NCBI GenBank assembly: GCA_947501805.1 | Contig: CANMXJ010000004.1 | Location: forward strand, 62,001-126,000 | Direction of reading: 5' to 3' | Origin: an uncultured Sulfitobacter sp. | Lineage (GTDB): Bacteria; Pseudomonadota; Alphaproteobacteria; Rhodobacterales; Rhodobacteraceae | DNA length: 64,000 nucleotides | Shown here: piece after piece, positions 7,700 through 17,064 of the stretch | How positions within the stretch are numbered: position 1 is the first letter of the stretch | Layout: each line of letters starts with the position of its first letter | Made by a program: the position numbers and the translations under genes | The notes under the pieces: generated by a model | Database searches by the model: none | The model's input: only the letters and a program-made list of their open reading frames with translations | What the model was told of the DNA's origin: nothing

Positions 7700-9313
7700 T
7701 TATCCCTGAACGCCGCCCAAGACCACCCCTGCACGTGACAGCGCATTCCAGATTTTCGCATCGCGGCCGTAAACGTCGGCGCGGTACTCTGTGTGGCCGC
7801 GCGCATTTGTGACAGCTGTGCGGTAAATCAGATGTACCGGCACCGGCACCTCCAGATCGACCCGTGTCTCGCGACCGGTACGCAGAACCGACTGGAAATA
7901 TGCCTTTGGATCGGCTTCCTGCTTGGCTAACAGTTCATAGGCAAAATCAAACGGGTCGGCTAGGCGCACACAGCCGTGACTGAAAGCGCGGACATCGCGG
8001 GCAAACAGGCTCTTGGCCGGGGTATCATGCAGGTAGATGTTGTACTTGTTCGGGAACATGAATTTCACCAGACCCAGGGCGTTGCTGCGGCTGGGTGGCT
8101 GGCGCATTGCATATGGAAAGGTACGCTCGGTGTAATTCGAGAAATTTACGTTGGCGCGGTTCACCCTGCGGCCCCGGCTGTCCGTGATCTCGATGTAGCT
8201 GACGGCGTTCCGGTTGCGTTTGAGGGCGGGCAGATATTCCTTGGTGACGATGGAACGGGGCACGTACCAACTTGGATTGATCACCATGTGTTCCATCACA
8301 TCCGAGAACTCCGGCGTTGGACGGTCCCCTTTGTTGGCCCCCACAACTGACCGTGTCTTGAACGTGATCTTGCCATCATCAATGATCTTGGCAGAAAAAT
8401 CAGGGATGTTGACCAGAATGTGCCGTTTGCCCCGGTCGGTGTTGAACCAGCGTTCCCGCTCAAGTGCGACCATCACGGATTGCAAGCGCTGCTCGACGCT
8501 GGTGTTGATCTGGCGCATGGTTGCGGCACCCGCTTCGCCGTCATCGTTCAATCCATGGGCGATCTGGAACTGCTGCACGGCGGACGTGATGTTTTCATCA
8601 TAGGACCGTGTGTTGGTGCGTTCCAGATAATCCATAGCAATCAATCTGTTACGCAGGGCGATCACGGCATTGCCTGTCGCTCCGGGCTTGAGAGATTGAG
8701 CCGGTACCTTGGCACCCCACCCGCCCTCTTTTAGCAGCCGCTCCATCGCGATCTTTTCCTTGATCAGCGCATTATATTCCATGGATCTGGGGGGCAAAGA
8801 GCGGAAGAATGCGGCGGGTTTCGCTGTGCTGATACCCGTCAGATAGCTGGTGCGATCACGATAGGGAACCTCGCGGACGATGGACGCATCGATGCGTTTA
8901 GGTATCAACATGCCGGTCTGTATATCACGGGCATATTTCAGAAAGACGCGGCTCATCTCGACTTCGGCCAATCCGCGGTCACGCGGCGTGCGAACGTTGG
9001 CCAGCATTTCCATCAGTTTCGCAGGTTCATAGCGCGATGTTGGCAGGCCGTGCCCCGCCGAGGTCTTGATTGCCTGCATCAGTTGTGCACGTCGAGCGCG
9101 GTCCGCATCCCCTGCTCCCGTCCAGATCGGCACATACCCGTTCTGGCGATAGAATGCAGCAATATCCTCGTCGCGCGACGCGGCTTCGGCGACGGCTTGC
9201 TTGAAGGCAGTCACTTGTGCTTTGACAGCGTGTGGCGCAAGCAGCAGGCCTGTTGTCATGACGACAGCAAGAGCCGTCGAGGTAATGAATTTGAAAAATG
9301 GTCGTCGCATCAA
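7700..9313 (-). CDS. L,D-transpeptidase (YcbB/LdtD-like)
   Basis: Periplasmic peptidoglycan cross-linking enzyme forming 3-3 bridges, 537 residues. Signal peptide at 1-32 (FITSTALAVVMTTGLLLAP, cut after VKA). A helical scaffold domain is followed by a PG_binding_1 domain near 205-270 (LKPGATGNAVIALRNRL, TMRQIN). The YkuD catalytic domain from about 295 carries the active-site motif SHGCVR with Cys448 and His446. Family length is usual for the YcbB type. It lies 31 bases before lpxD and may share its transcript. It is divergent from a second murein-acting gene (DUF882). Confidence 0.92.
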   Translation of the reverse strand: MMRRPFFKFITSTALAVVMTTGLLLAPHAVKAQVTAFKQAVAEAASRDEDIAAFYRQNGYVPIWTGAGDADRARRAQLMQAIKTSAGHGLPTSRYEPAKLMEMLANVRTPRDRGLAEVEMSRVFLKYARDIQTGMLIPKRIDASIVREVPYRDRTSYLTGISTAKPAAFFRSLPPRSMEYNALIKEKIAMERLLKEGGWGAKVPAQSLKPGATGNAVIALRNRLIAMDYLERTNTRSYDENITSAVQQFQIAHGLNDDGEAGAATMRQINTSVEQRLQSVMVALERERWFNTDRGKRHILVNIPDFSAKIIDDGKITFKTRSVVGANKGDRPTPEFSDVMEHMVINPSWYVPRSIVTKEYLPALKRNRNAVSYIEITDSRGRRVNRANVNFSNYTERTFPYAMRQPPSRSNALGLVKFMFPNKYNIYLHDTPAKSLFARDVRAFSHGCVRLADPFDFAYELLAKQEADPKAYFQSVLRTGRETRVDLEVPVPVHLIYRTAVTNARGHTEYRADVYGRDAKIWNALSRAGVVLGGVQG

Positions 9314-9644
9314 TTGGAATCCCCGAAATGGCCGATATCAGCCGTTATATTCCTTGTCTGTTCGCCAGTAGAATGAGTCCAATAACATTGCCGTAAGGAC
9401 AAGAACAAATCGGCATCTGATGCTAAAAGAACACCCGCATTTTTATCGGTCCACACAGCATGATCACAGGATGGGCAAAAAATTGCCTAAACTTGGATAT
9501 TCATTGAGGGCCAAGGATTAAAGGGTTGGTTCACGATTCGAGGTATGCAATATACGTGTTGCATCTGGGGACCAAAGTTAAACGTCCATGTAACATCATG
9601 GTCACAGGCAGACGCCTACAGGCAGAAGACGGGACAAAAGACAC
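9314..9644. other. 331-base divergent intergenic region with two inverted repeats
   Basis: Promoter region shared by the L,D-transpeptidase (minus) and DUF882 peptidase (plus) genes. Two short inverted repeats lie close to the DUF882 gene: ATGCAA-N8-TTGCAT (9545-9564) and CCATG-N6-CATGG (9586-9601). No gene or clear promoter was identified. Confidence 0.45.
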
Positions 9645-10214
9645 ATGACCGGAACAAGCTCTACGGGTATGACCCGGCGTGCGCTTCTTGGCGCATTTGC
9701 AGCGACAGCAGTATCAGCAGCACCAACATACTCCAATGCAGCAGGATTTCTGCGAGGCGGTGGCGATATTCGCCGGATCAAGATGTATTCGGGCCGGACG
9801 GGCGAACGTATCGACATGATCTACTGGATTGAAGGTCAGTACATCAAAGACGCCGTGAAAGAAGTGAACTACTTCATGCGCGACTGGCGCACAGACGGCG
9901 TAAAAAACATGGACTTGCGCACAGTTGATATCATGGCGGCGTCCCATAACCTGATGGATGCGACCGAACCTTACATGTTGTTGTCCGGTTATCGCAGCCC
10001 CAAGACAAACGCGATGTTGCGTTCGCGCTCCCGTGGTGTGGCCAAGAATTCGTTGCATATGCGTGGTCAAGCCGCTGATCTGCGCCTATCTTCGCGTTCC
10101 GTAGGTCAGATTGCCCGCGCTGCCATTGCGTGTCATGGCGGCGGTGTCGGCAAATACTCTGGTTCCAATTTTGTACATATGGATTGCGGCGTGGTCCGCA
10201 GTTGGGGGGGCTGA
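9645..10214 (+). CDS. DUF882 / YcbK (MepK)-like murein peptidase, Tat-exported
   Basis: Predicted periplasmic zinc peptidase of the M15-like YcbK/DUF882 family, which in E. coli (MepK) cuts 3-3 cross-links; 189 residues. A twin-arginine signal (TRRALLGAFAATAVSAA, residues 10-26) indicates folded export. Likely zinc ligands are H138 (SLHMRGQAADL), D145 and H178 (FVHMDCG). It is divergent from an L,D-transpeptidase, the enzyme that makes the bonds this family can cut, which supports a shared role in wall remodelling. Followed by a clear terminator. Confidence 0.88.
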   Translation: MTGTSSTGMTRRALLGAFAATAVSAAPTYSNAAGFLRGGGDIRRIKMYSGRTGERIDMIYWIEGQYIKDAVKEVNYFMRDWRTDGVKNMDLRTVDIMAASHNLMDATEPYMLLSGYRSPKTNAMLRSRSRGVAKNSLHMRGQAADLRLSSRSVGQIARAAIACHGGGVGKYSGSNFVHMDCGVVRSWGG

Positions 10215-10239
10215 ACGCCGCCCTACCGGAGCAGGTACA

Positions 10240-10264
10240 AAGCGCCTTTCATGGCGCTTTTTTG
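10240..10264 (+). terminator. Terminator of the DUF882 gene
   Basis: AAGCGCC-TTTCAT-GGCGCTT stem-loop running into a T tract (TTTTTTG), 26 bases after the stop. Confidence 0.8.
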
Positions 10265-10766
10265 TGTCTCCGATTCCGTTGATTCAAATTGTTGTCGGGT
10301 ACCGTCTTTTTCTTTCGCGGGCTGTCGACGGCCGTCACAAAGCGGCTGTTTATAATGCTTGTTTTAGCTGGGACCGTAGACATGTGATCGGGTAGCAATT
10401 TTGCGACTGAACCGATGCGTTTGCCACTATTCTTTGTCGGCGACCGCATAGGATTCCGGACCATTCAATTTGTCAAAAGTCGGAGAAGCGGATTCTGCAG
10501 TTGCCTGTTGCTCCTCAGAACAGATCTGGGACATCTAGCACCAGCCCTGAAAACTCAGCGTTATCCCCAATTGCCGAGAAGGGTGTCGCTTGTCAGGATT
10601 TCGGCACGACGAGGGGCTTGTGCTGCCCCTGCGAATGTCCGCACACATGCGGCTGAAATAACTTTCAGCATTCAAGAATACTTCTATGAGTGCAAAATCC
10701 CTTCTGGGTAAATGGCTTACAAATTGTAAGATAACGTCCCTGAACGGTTGATTACGACATGGAATT
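10265..10766. other. About 500 bases without a recognisable gene, next to tRNA-Arg
   Basis: It lies between the DUF882 terminator and the 3' end of tRNA-Arg. Short open frames exist on both strands but show no recognisable protein character, and no repeat of the tRNA 3' end was seen that would mark an integrated element. I see nothing supportable here. Confidence 0.5.
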
Positions 10767-10843
<77 letters not shown>

Positions 10844-10887
10844 ACGATGGGCGGTATAGCCAGAGCGCCGCGCCCCTGCAATCTAAA

Positions 10888-12108
10888 TCAGGCGAATAGA
10901 TCATGTGCCAGTTCCAGCGCCTCGACCAGAACGTCTATTTCATGTTCTGTGTTGTACATCGCCATGGATGCACGACAGGTTGCGGGCAAGCCGAGATGCT
11001 CCATCAATGGCCCTGCGCAATGGTGCCCTGCCCTTACAGCCACACCTTTTTTGTCAAGAATCGTTGAAATGTCATGGGCATGCGCGGCCCCGTCCATCAC
11101 AAAACTAAAGATCGCGCCTTTGTCCGGGGTTGTGCCTTGCACCTGCAACCAGTTCAGACCGTTCAGTTTGGCCACGGCGTAGTCGCGCAGACGGTCCTCG
11201 TGAGAGGCGATATTGTCCATGCCAAGATCCATCATATATTCCAGCGCGACGCCAAGTCCGATGGTTTGTACAATCCCCGGTGTGCCGGCTTCGAACATCA
11301 TGGGCGGATCGTTGTAGGTGATTGCGTCTTTGGTGACGTCTTTGATCATGTCACCCCCGCCCATGAACGGGCGCATCTCTTTCATGCGGTCTGCTTTGAT
11401 ATAGATCGCACCGGAGCCTGAGGGACCGTATAGCTTGTGACCTGTGACTGCGTAGAAATCACATCCAATATCCTGCACATCAACCGGCATATGTACCGCA
11501 GCCTGAGAGCCGTCCACCAGCACGGCCACACCTTTGGCATGGGCGGCCTGCGTGATGGTTTTTACATCAACTTTGGTGCCCAAGACATTGGAAAGGTGGG
11601 TAATTGCCACAAGTTTCGTCTTGGGAGAAATCGCATCGATCACCGCTTGGGGGTCAAGCGCACCGGTACTGTCGACGTCCACCCATTTGATGACGACGCC
11701 CATGCGTTCGCGCAGGAAATGCCATGGCACGATGTTTGCGTGATGTTCCATGACGCTGAGGATGATTTCATCACCTGCCTGCATGTGCTGCATGGCCCAA
11801 CCATAGGCAACCAGATTGATCCCTTCTGTGGTGCCGGAGTTGAACACAATCTCGTCTTCGGACGCCGCATTGAGGAACCTGGCGACGGTGCCGCGGACGG
11901 CTTCGTATTTGTCAGTGGCAAGGTTGGACAGATAATGCAATCCGCGATGCACATTCGCATATTCATGCGTGTAGGCTTGCGTAATCGCGTCAATCACCAC
12001 TTGTGGTTTTTGCGCCGACGCACCAGAATCCAGATAAACCAACGGCTTGCCATTCACCTCGCGCGACAGAATTGGGAAATCGCGGCGGACCTCTGTAATA
12101 TCAAACAT
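10888..12108 (-). CDS. sufS: Cysteine desulfurase SufS (group II)
   Basis: PLP enzyme that removes sulfur from cysteine for Fe-S cluster building; 406 residues from the ATG at 12108 (MFDITEVRRDFPILS). A longer frame would run into the preceding gene and is rejected. The PLP lysine lies in VTGHKLYGPSG and the mobile sulfur-carrying cysteine in VRAGHHCAGPLMEHL, the short-loop type typical of SufS. The start overlaps the stop of the Yip1-like gene (TAATG). It is the last gene of the 11-gene operon that begins with iscR. The operon also encodes a second, NifS/IscS-type desulfurase. Confidence 0.95.
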   Translation of the reverse strand: MFDITEVRRDFPILSREVNGKPLVYLDSGASAQKPQVVIDAITQAYTHEYANVHRGLHYLSNLATDKYEAVRGTVARFLNAASEDEIVFNSGTTEGINLVAYGWAMQHMQAGDEIILSVMEHHANIVPWHFLRERMGVVIKWVDVDSTGALDPQAVIDAISPKTKLVAITHLSNVLGTKVDVKTITQAAHAKGVAVLVDGSQAAVHMPVDVQDIGCDFYAVTGHKLYGPSGSGAIYIKADRMKEMRPFMGGGDMIKDVTKDAITYNDPPMMFEAGTPGIVQTIGLGVALEYMMDLGMDNIASHEDRLRDYAVAKLNGLNWLQVQGTTPDKGAIFSFVMDGAAHAHDISTILDKKGVAVRAGHHCAGPLMEHLGLPATCRASMAMYNTEHEIDVLVEALELAHDLFA

Positions 12109-12692
12109 TAGCGTATCACTCCTTGGGTGACGGTACCGATCAGCGCCATCAGTATCCCCAAACCTAGCACCAGACCGACAAAAGCAACGACCAGCACGGC
12201 AATTGTGTGCCAAGGGGTCTTGAGATCCAATGCGGTTGCGAGAAAATTCATGAATATCCAAAGGCCCCAGATTGCCACAACCAGAGACAACAATAGTCCG
12301 GCAGAGGGAATCACGGCGGACAGCAGGATAATCGCGGCCTGAGCGGCGGCGCGCAGCACTTGAAACCAGACAACAAGGGCCAGCACGTCCATCAACGCGC
12401 CCTTACCGCCAATCGCCAGCCCCGCCCAGTACATCGCGTGGATATAGATCACCATCAGTCCGGCAATCAGAATAAACAACGCCAATGGACGTTGGAAGTA
12501 ACTTGGCAATGGCATTGTTTCAGGGCCGGACATCCCGACCACAACCGTGATCAGAAAGGTGTTGATTATTGCCACCAACGCCAATGCCGTCCACAGAACG
12601 TCCCGGCCCAGCCCCATGTTCATAATGACTTTTGCGGCATCTCTGGGGGCCGTAATACTAAGTTTGATCAAGGGGATAAAACCGTGTTCCAT
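12108..12692 (-). CDS. Yip1-like multi-spanning membrane protein, second of a pair
   Basis: Inner-membrane protein of 194 residues with about five hydrophobic helices; the layout resembles the Yip1 domain family. The start at 12692 (MEHGFIPLIKLSITAPRDAA) overlaps the stop of the previous membrane protein (TGATG), and its own stop overlaps the sufS start (TAATG), so it is tightly coupled inside the suf operon. Function unknown. A role in Fe-S assembly is implied only by position. It looks related in layout, though not closely in sequence, to the gene before it. Confidence 0.78.
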   Translation of the reverse strand: MEHGFIPLIKLSITAPRDAAKVIMNMGLGRDVLWTALALVAIINTFLITVVVGMSGPETMPLPSYFQRPLALFILIAGLMVIYIHAMYWAGLAIGGKGALMDVLALVVWFQVLRAAAQAAIILLSAVIPSAGLLLSLVVAIWGLWIFMNFLATALDLKTPWHTIAVLVVAFVGLVLGLGILMALIGTVTQGVIR

Positions 12693-13177
12693 CAGCTTTC
12701 CCCTTTGTGCGCGGCAAGAAAGCCGCTGACCCAGAACCAGATAAACAGTGCGAACCAGATTGCCCCAACGGCAGTCATCTGCGGCCCCGGCCCGACAAAG
12801 CCCGCGGTGAGACCCCAAAGCAGGATGAGCGGTGAAGACGCCAGAAGCGCCCAAAACAGCGCCATACGGGCACCAAAACTGGTGACTTTTGATCCCAAGG
12901 CTTTGGCAACAAGATGTGTCAGTGCTCCCAAGGCATAAAGTACCAAAGGCATGATAAACAACCACGCCATCAAGGTGCCGCCAAGCAGCATGCTAAGATT
13001 GGCATCTGTTTCGAATGCTTCACGCGCCAAACGCGGTGTTTGGGCGACAAACACCATCAGGCAGCCGATCATCAGGTAAATGAGCGCTGACTCCTCATGC
13101 TGGCCACGCGCCAGAATCCGGCGCATGACTTTTGCCGGCCCCCGATAGGTGGCTATGATGTCCCCTGTGGCAGCCAT
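12692..13177 (-). CDS. Yip1-like membrane protein, first of a pair
   Basis: Inner-membrane protein of 161 residues with about four hydrophobic helices and a basic N-terminal cytoplasmic stretch (GPAKVMRRILARGQHEE). It begins at 13177, overlapping the sufD stop (TGATG), and overlaps the next gene at 12692 in the same way. Function unknown. Its fixed place between sufD and the next membrane gene suggests co-translation rather than chance. Confidence 0.78.
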   Translation of the reverse strand: MAATGDIIATYRGPAKVMRRILARGQHEESALIYLMIGCLMVFVAQTPRLAREAFETDANLSMLLGGTLMAWLFIMPLVLYALGALTHLVAKALGSKVTSFGARMALFWALLASSPLILLWGLTAGFVGPGPQMTAVGAIWFALFIWFWVSGFLAAHKGES

Positions 13178-14454
13178 CAGCGGCGGCGTGCTAGCCAGGA
13201 GGTAAGACGGGTCAGGATTTCTTCCTTCAGCTTTTCATCCTCGATTTCATCTACCGCTTCCGCGAGGAATGAAAGGGTCAGCAAATCGGTGGCCTCACCC
13301 TCGGAAATGCCGCGGGCGCGCAGATAGAACAAAGCGTCCTCGTCAATTGCGCCAGAGGTGGACCCGTGTGAACAGATCACATCGTCGGCGTAAATCTCAA
13401 GCTCGGGCTTGGCTAGGAACTGGCTGTCTCCGTCCAGTAGCAAGGACTGGCTGATCTGGTAGCCATCCGTTTTTTGCGCGCCTTCTTTGACAAGAATCTT
13501 GCCCTGAAACACGCCAACTGCTCCGTTCCGCAGCACCTTCTTGAATACCTGGCGGCTTTGGCAGTTTACTGCATCATGGGTGATGAAAACAGTGTCATCA
13601 TGATGGAAGTTACCGTCTCCCAAACATGCTCCGGCTACCGTTGCCTTGGCGTCGTTGCCATTCAATTCCACCACTGCCTCGTTACGGGTCAGCACGCCGT
13701 TCACGGACAGTGTGAAGGAGTTAAAGTGGGATTCAGTGCCAAGGCGGGCAAACAGGTGGGTTGCAGCGCGACGTTCATGGTCACGCCCCTGCGCACGTAC
13801 ATGATGAAATGCTGCGCCGTCTGCGATGTCTACTTCCATGACCTTGTTAAAGCGTGCCGCAGCCGGACCATTTTCAAGGACCGTCAAATCAGCGCCGGCG
13901 TCCAGCTTAATGCAGTGGTGCAGGATCGCGTCGGAAGTCTCTGATTTGTGGATGTAAACAAGACTAATGGGTTTGCTTGCCTTTCCAGTGACATGGATCA
14001 GGATACCGTCCGTGGCGCAGGCAGTATTCAACGCCGCCAACGGGCGTTGAACTGGCGTTTGCCCGTTGGTTTCCAGCACCCCGTAGATGTCACGTGCCCA
14101 GTGCAGATCGCTGGTTGATGTGGCGAGACGCTCGATTGTGACCCCCTCAAGGGTCAGGTCATCAGAGGCTCCAACGTCAAAAACACCATCCACAAAGACG
14201 ATCTTGAGGCGATCCAGACCATCAAAAAGGGGTGCTTCGTCATTGTCAAAGACCGCCGCTTCGGGCGCAACGGCCTGTGTTAGTGTGTCCGGTCGGGTGA
14301 ATTTCCAATACTCGTCGCGCCGATCCGGCAAGCCCATGGCACGCAAACGGGACAGCGCCTCGTGTCGCGCGGTTTGAGACCAGCCGCTTGCAGTGATTTC
14401 GCGCCCGGCGATGATCATGTCGACAGCATCGGTTTTTGGTGCGAGGTCGCCCAT
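13177..14454 (-). CDS. sufD: Fe-S cluster assembly protein SufD
   Basis: Scaffold subunit of the SufBCD complex, cytoplasmic, 425 residues, with a right-handed beta-helix core. The C-terminal SufBD signature includes ICSHGSTSGAIDEDALFYLRARGI, given here only in part (CSHGSTSGAIDEDALFYL), containing the histidine and aspartate region used at the SufB-SufD interface. It starts at 14454, overlapping the sufC stop (TAATG). Confidence 0.95.
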   Translation of the reverse strand: MGDLAPKTDAVDMIIAGREITASGWSQTARHEALSRLRAMGLPDRRDEYWKFTRPDTLTQAVAPEAAVFDNDEAPLFDGLDRLKIVFVDGVFDVGASDDLTLEGVTIERLATSTSDLHWARDIYGVLETNGQTPVQRPLAALNTACATDGILIHVTGKASKPISLVYIHKSETSDAILHHCIKLDAGADLTVLENGPAAARFNKVMEVDIADGAAFHHVRAQGRDHERRAATHLFARLGTESHFNSFTLSVNGVLTRNEAVVELNGNDAKATVAGACLGDGNFHHDDTVFITHDAVNCQSRQVFKKVLRNGAVGVFQGKILVKEGAQKTDGYQISQSLLLDGDSQFLAKPELEIYADDVICSHGSTSGAIDEDALFYLRARGISEGEATDLLTLSFLAEAVDEIEDEKLKEEILTRLTSWLARRR

Positions 14455-15209
14455 TACGCCACCTCGGCCAGGATGTCGGCGTATCCGTTGTTTTCAACTT
14501 CCAGCGCCAGCTCGGGACCGCCCGATTTTACAATACGTCCGTCTGCCATGATATGAACAACGTCCGGTTTGATGTGATCCAGCAAACGCTGGTAATGTGT
14601 GATCACCAGAAAACTACGCCCTTCCGAACGCAGTGCGTTCACGCCTTCCGAAACCAGTTTCATGGCATCCACATCAAGGCCCGAATCCGTTTCATCCAGA
14701 ATGCACATCTTTGGCTCAAGCATAGCCATTTGCAGGATTTCATTGCGCTTTTTCTCGCCGCCAGAGAAGCCCATGTTAACGGGGCGCTTTAACATATCGG
14801 CATCGATCTTCAGATCTTTTGCCTTGGCGCGGACAAGTTTCAAGAACTCGGCTGCAGACATTTCATCTTCGCCGCGTGCCTTGCGTTGGGCGTTTACGGC
14901 TGTGCGCAAGAACGTCATGTTGCCAACGCCCGGGATTTCCACAGGATATTGAAATGCCAGAAACAGGCCTGCGGCAGCGCGCTCTTCGGGCTCCATGTCC
15001 AGCAGATCGGTGCCTTCCAGTGTGGCAGAGCCTTCCGTAACCTCGTAGCCATCTTTGCCGGACAGCACGTAGGACAATGTCGACTTTCCGGACCCGTTCG
15101 GACCCATAATCGCATGCACCGAGCCGGGTTCGATCTCAAGGTTGACACCTTTGAGGATTTGCTTGTCCTCTTCTTCCAGTTTCACGTTCAGATTCTTGAT
15201 GCTCAGCAT
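14454..15209 (-). CDS. sufC: Fe-S cluster assembly ATPase SufC
   Basis: ABC-type soluble ATPase that drives the SufBCD scaffold, 251 residues, the normal family size. Walker A GPNGSGKST lies near residues 36-44, the ABC signature is FSGGEKKR, and Walker B is MCILDETDSGLD with the family's DETDSGLD ending. The ATG follows the second FkbM gene by 14 bases. The two FkbM genes separate sufC from sufB, although the three proteins form one complex. Confidence 0.96.
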   Translation of the reverse strand: MLSIKNLNVKLEEEDKQILKGVNLEIEPGSVHAIMGPNGSGKSTLSYVLSGKDGYEVTEGSATLEGTDLLDMEPEERAAAGLFLAFQYPVEIPGVGNMTFLRTAVNAQRKARGEDEMSAAEFLKLVRAKAKDLKIDADMLKRPVNMGFSGGEKKRNEILQMAMLEPKMCILDETDSGLDVDAMKLVSEGVNALRSEGRSFLVITHYQRLLDHIKPDVVHIMADGRIVKSGGPELALEVENNGYADILAEVA

Positions 15210-15223
15210 GGTTTTTCCTTTTC

Positions 15224-16135
15224 TCAGTCGGCAACGCGAAAGTTGCGCGGCAGTTTTTCAATATATGTATCAATGTCGGCATCGCTCAGCGCACCGCGTG
15301 CCACCAACAGATCAAGGCAGCGCAGCACCAGATCCATCGAGGTGAAAACAGCGTCCGCCAGCAGCGCCAGATGGCTTAGCTGTGCGTTTGTCATGTTTGC
15401 ATGCTGTGCGATATCGCGAATGTAGATGGCATCCGCGTCGACCATCTGGTTGCGTGTCATCGCGGGGCGCAAGCGGTTGATTTTGCTGGATGTCAGTCGC
15501 ACAGTCGCACCCGGCAAAACCTTGTGCAGCATAAAGCCCATGTCGCGCAGATGTTGATCCACGCGGCCCAGCATCGGTTCATCCGTATAGAGTTTAAAGA
15601 ACCGTACCTCGGGCATGATCACCACAGTTTGCACAAGCGTTTCAGATCCGCCTTCAAGGATCTCAAGCTCGGCACCTTGTGTGTCCATCTTGAGCATATC
15701 AGGTGCGGCGATGCTGCTCACATCATCAAGACGCAGGGTCGTCAGCGGAATTTTCCGCGTGACTCTTAGAGATTTCTCCCAATGACCCAGTGCTTTGATC
15801 TGGCGTTCATCGGGGGCGTACAGCGAAGAAAAAGAGCCGTTCTCACACGCATAAAACGTGGCATCACCACCGGCACCGACAGCAGATGGATAATAGACCT
15901 CTGTCTCGTTTTGCCGTTGCTGCAAGCGGGCAAACGCCTCTGCGCCGGGTTCAAAGCCGTGTACTTCGGCCCCTCCTGCCTCAACCAGATCGGCATAGGC
16001 TGGACGGTTTGCCGGGTTGGCACCGATGTCCATCACACGGGTCCGCCGCCCCAAGGGCAGCGTGTCCAATAAAAACACGGTATGCGCCGACAATCTGCGG
16101 ATCGGGCGTGTTTTTTCAAGACTTGCTTCCATCAT
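15224..16135 (-). CDS. FkbM family methyltransferase, second copy
   Basis: SAM-dependent methyltransferase-like protein of 303 residues. Motif I is MDIGANPANRP, motif II EVHGFEPG, and the FkbM hallmark is DMLKMDTQGAELEILEG near the middle. The start chosen is the ATG at 16135, with GGGGAGGG seven bases upstream. It overlaps the stop of the preceding FkbM gene. It aligns end to end with that gene (shared DIGAN, TQGxEL/IQGGEL, EVRF, RNQMVDADAIYIRD / RNQLMDGDAVYIRD), so the two are tandem paralogues. FkbM enzymes usually O-methylate sugars or polyketides; the target here is unknown. Confidence 0.85.
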   Translation of the reverse strand: MMEASLEKTRPIRRLSAHTVFLLDTLPLGRRTRVMDIGANPANRPAYADLVEAGGAEVHGFEPGAEAFARLQQRQNETEVYYPSAVGAGGDATFYACENGSFSSLYAPDERQIKALGHWEKSLRVTRKIPLTTLRLDDVSSIAAPDMLKMDTQGAELEILEGGSETLVQTVVIMPEVRFFKLYTDEPMLGRVDQHLRDMGFMLHKVLPGATVRLTSSKINRLRPAMTRNQMVDADAIYIRDIAQHANMTNAQLSHLALLADAVFTSMDLVLRCLDLLVARGALSDADIDTYIEKLPRNFRVAD

Positions 16136-17064
16136 GTCCCGCCCTCCCCGCGTGCCGGGTTGCGCAACCATTTCGGAAGTTTGGCAAAGAAGGTTGCGGG
16201 TACTTCTGCCGGCAGACTCTCGCGACGGACCAACTCATCCAGACACCATATCGTTATGTCCAGACTGTCGAACATGCCTGCCGCTGCAATGGCCATCTGT
16301 TTGACCTGATCGCTGGACCAACCGGCCAGTGTCATCGGGTCGCGGATGTAGACCGCATCGCCGTCCATCAACTGGTTGCGCATGCGCGGGCTGCGCATCT
16401 TGGCGCGTTGCGAATTGCCGACCGGTTCGGCCTTGGTGAACATCAGCTTGTGCAATGCAAACCCTTGGGAACGCAATTCAATATCCAGATCAGCCCAAAG
16501 CGCCTCGTTCTCGTAAATCCGCGCAAAACGGACTTCGGTCACGACAGCGACAGCCTCGGACAATTTGGCGCGGCCATGCTGAAACACGTCCAGCTCTCCG
16601 CCCTGAATATCAATCTTGAGAACATCCGGTTTCGGCAGCTCTTTTTCGGATAAGTCATCAAGCGCCACAGTTTCGAGCGCGATCCCCTGCCCTTGATTGG
16701 TGGCCCAACCGGGATGGCCGAGGTAGGACACCGCGTCTGCGTCGATCTTCAGGAGAGACCCGAGGCCGGAACGCGGATGCGGATAGAATGTCGCTTTGCC
16801 GGTTTTCCCAACGGCCTTTTGCACGTAGTGGGCCCCCGTTTGCGGGGTTTCCATCAGCGCTGCAAAAGCGTCTTCATCCGGTTCAAACCCCCATATCTCA
16901 GCGCCGCCCATCTGGTGCAACACGTCATAATCCGGCGTATTGATCGGATTGGCCCCGACATCTGCAATGCGCAATGGGCGCGCCGGTGACAGCACCTCAC
17001 GCAGGTACGCAAGCCGCCCTTGAAGGGTGCGCATGGTGGGTATGGATTTCGTTAACATGTCCAT
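16132..17064 (-). CDS. FkbM family methyltransferase, first copy
   Basis: SAM-dependent methyltransferase-like protein of 310 residues. Motif I is IADVGANPINTP, motif II EIWGFEPDEDA, and the FkbM hallmark DVLKIDIQGGELDVFQ. It starts at 17064, overlapping the stop of the small membrane protein (TAATG), and ends overlapping its paralogue. The C-terminal third (after RNQLMDGDAVYIRD) is helical and shared with the paralogue but is not part of the core fold. The position inside the suf operon is unexplained. Confidence 0.85.
   Translation of the reverse strand: MDMLTKSIPTMRTLQGRLAYLREVLSPARPLRIADVGANPINTPDYDVLHQMGGAEIWGFEPDEDAFAALMETPQTGAHYVQKAVGKTGKATFYPHPRSGLGSLLKIDADAVSYLGHPGWATNQGQGIALETVALDDLSEKELPKPDVLKIDIQGGELDVFQHGRAKLSEAVAVVTEVRFARIYENEALWADLDIELRSQGFALHKLMFTKAEPVGNSQRAKMRSPRMRNQLMDGDAVYIRDPMTLAGWSSDQVKQMAIAAAGMFDSLDITIWCLDELVRRESLPAEVPATFFAKLPKWLRNPARGEGGT

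Noticed and set aside
6577..7806. Longer LpxD start at 7806
   Set aside because: The extra residues overlap the end of the L,D-transpeptidase gene and the GAGGGG ribosome site favours 7668.
10415..10711. Short open frame in the gap before tRNA-Arg
   Set aside because: No motif, composition unlike nearby genes, and no ribosome site. Left as unannotated sequence.
10265..10766. Integrated element beside tRNA-Arg
   Set aside because: tRNA 3' flanks are common integration sites, but there is no integrase, no direct repeat of the tRNA end, and the gap is only 500 bases.
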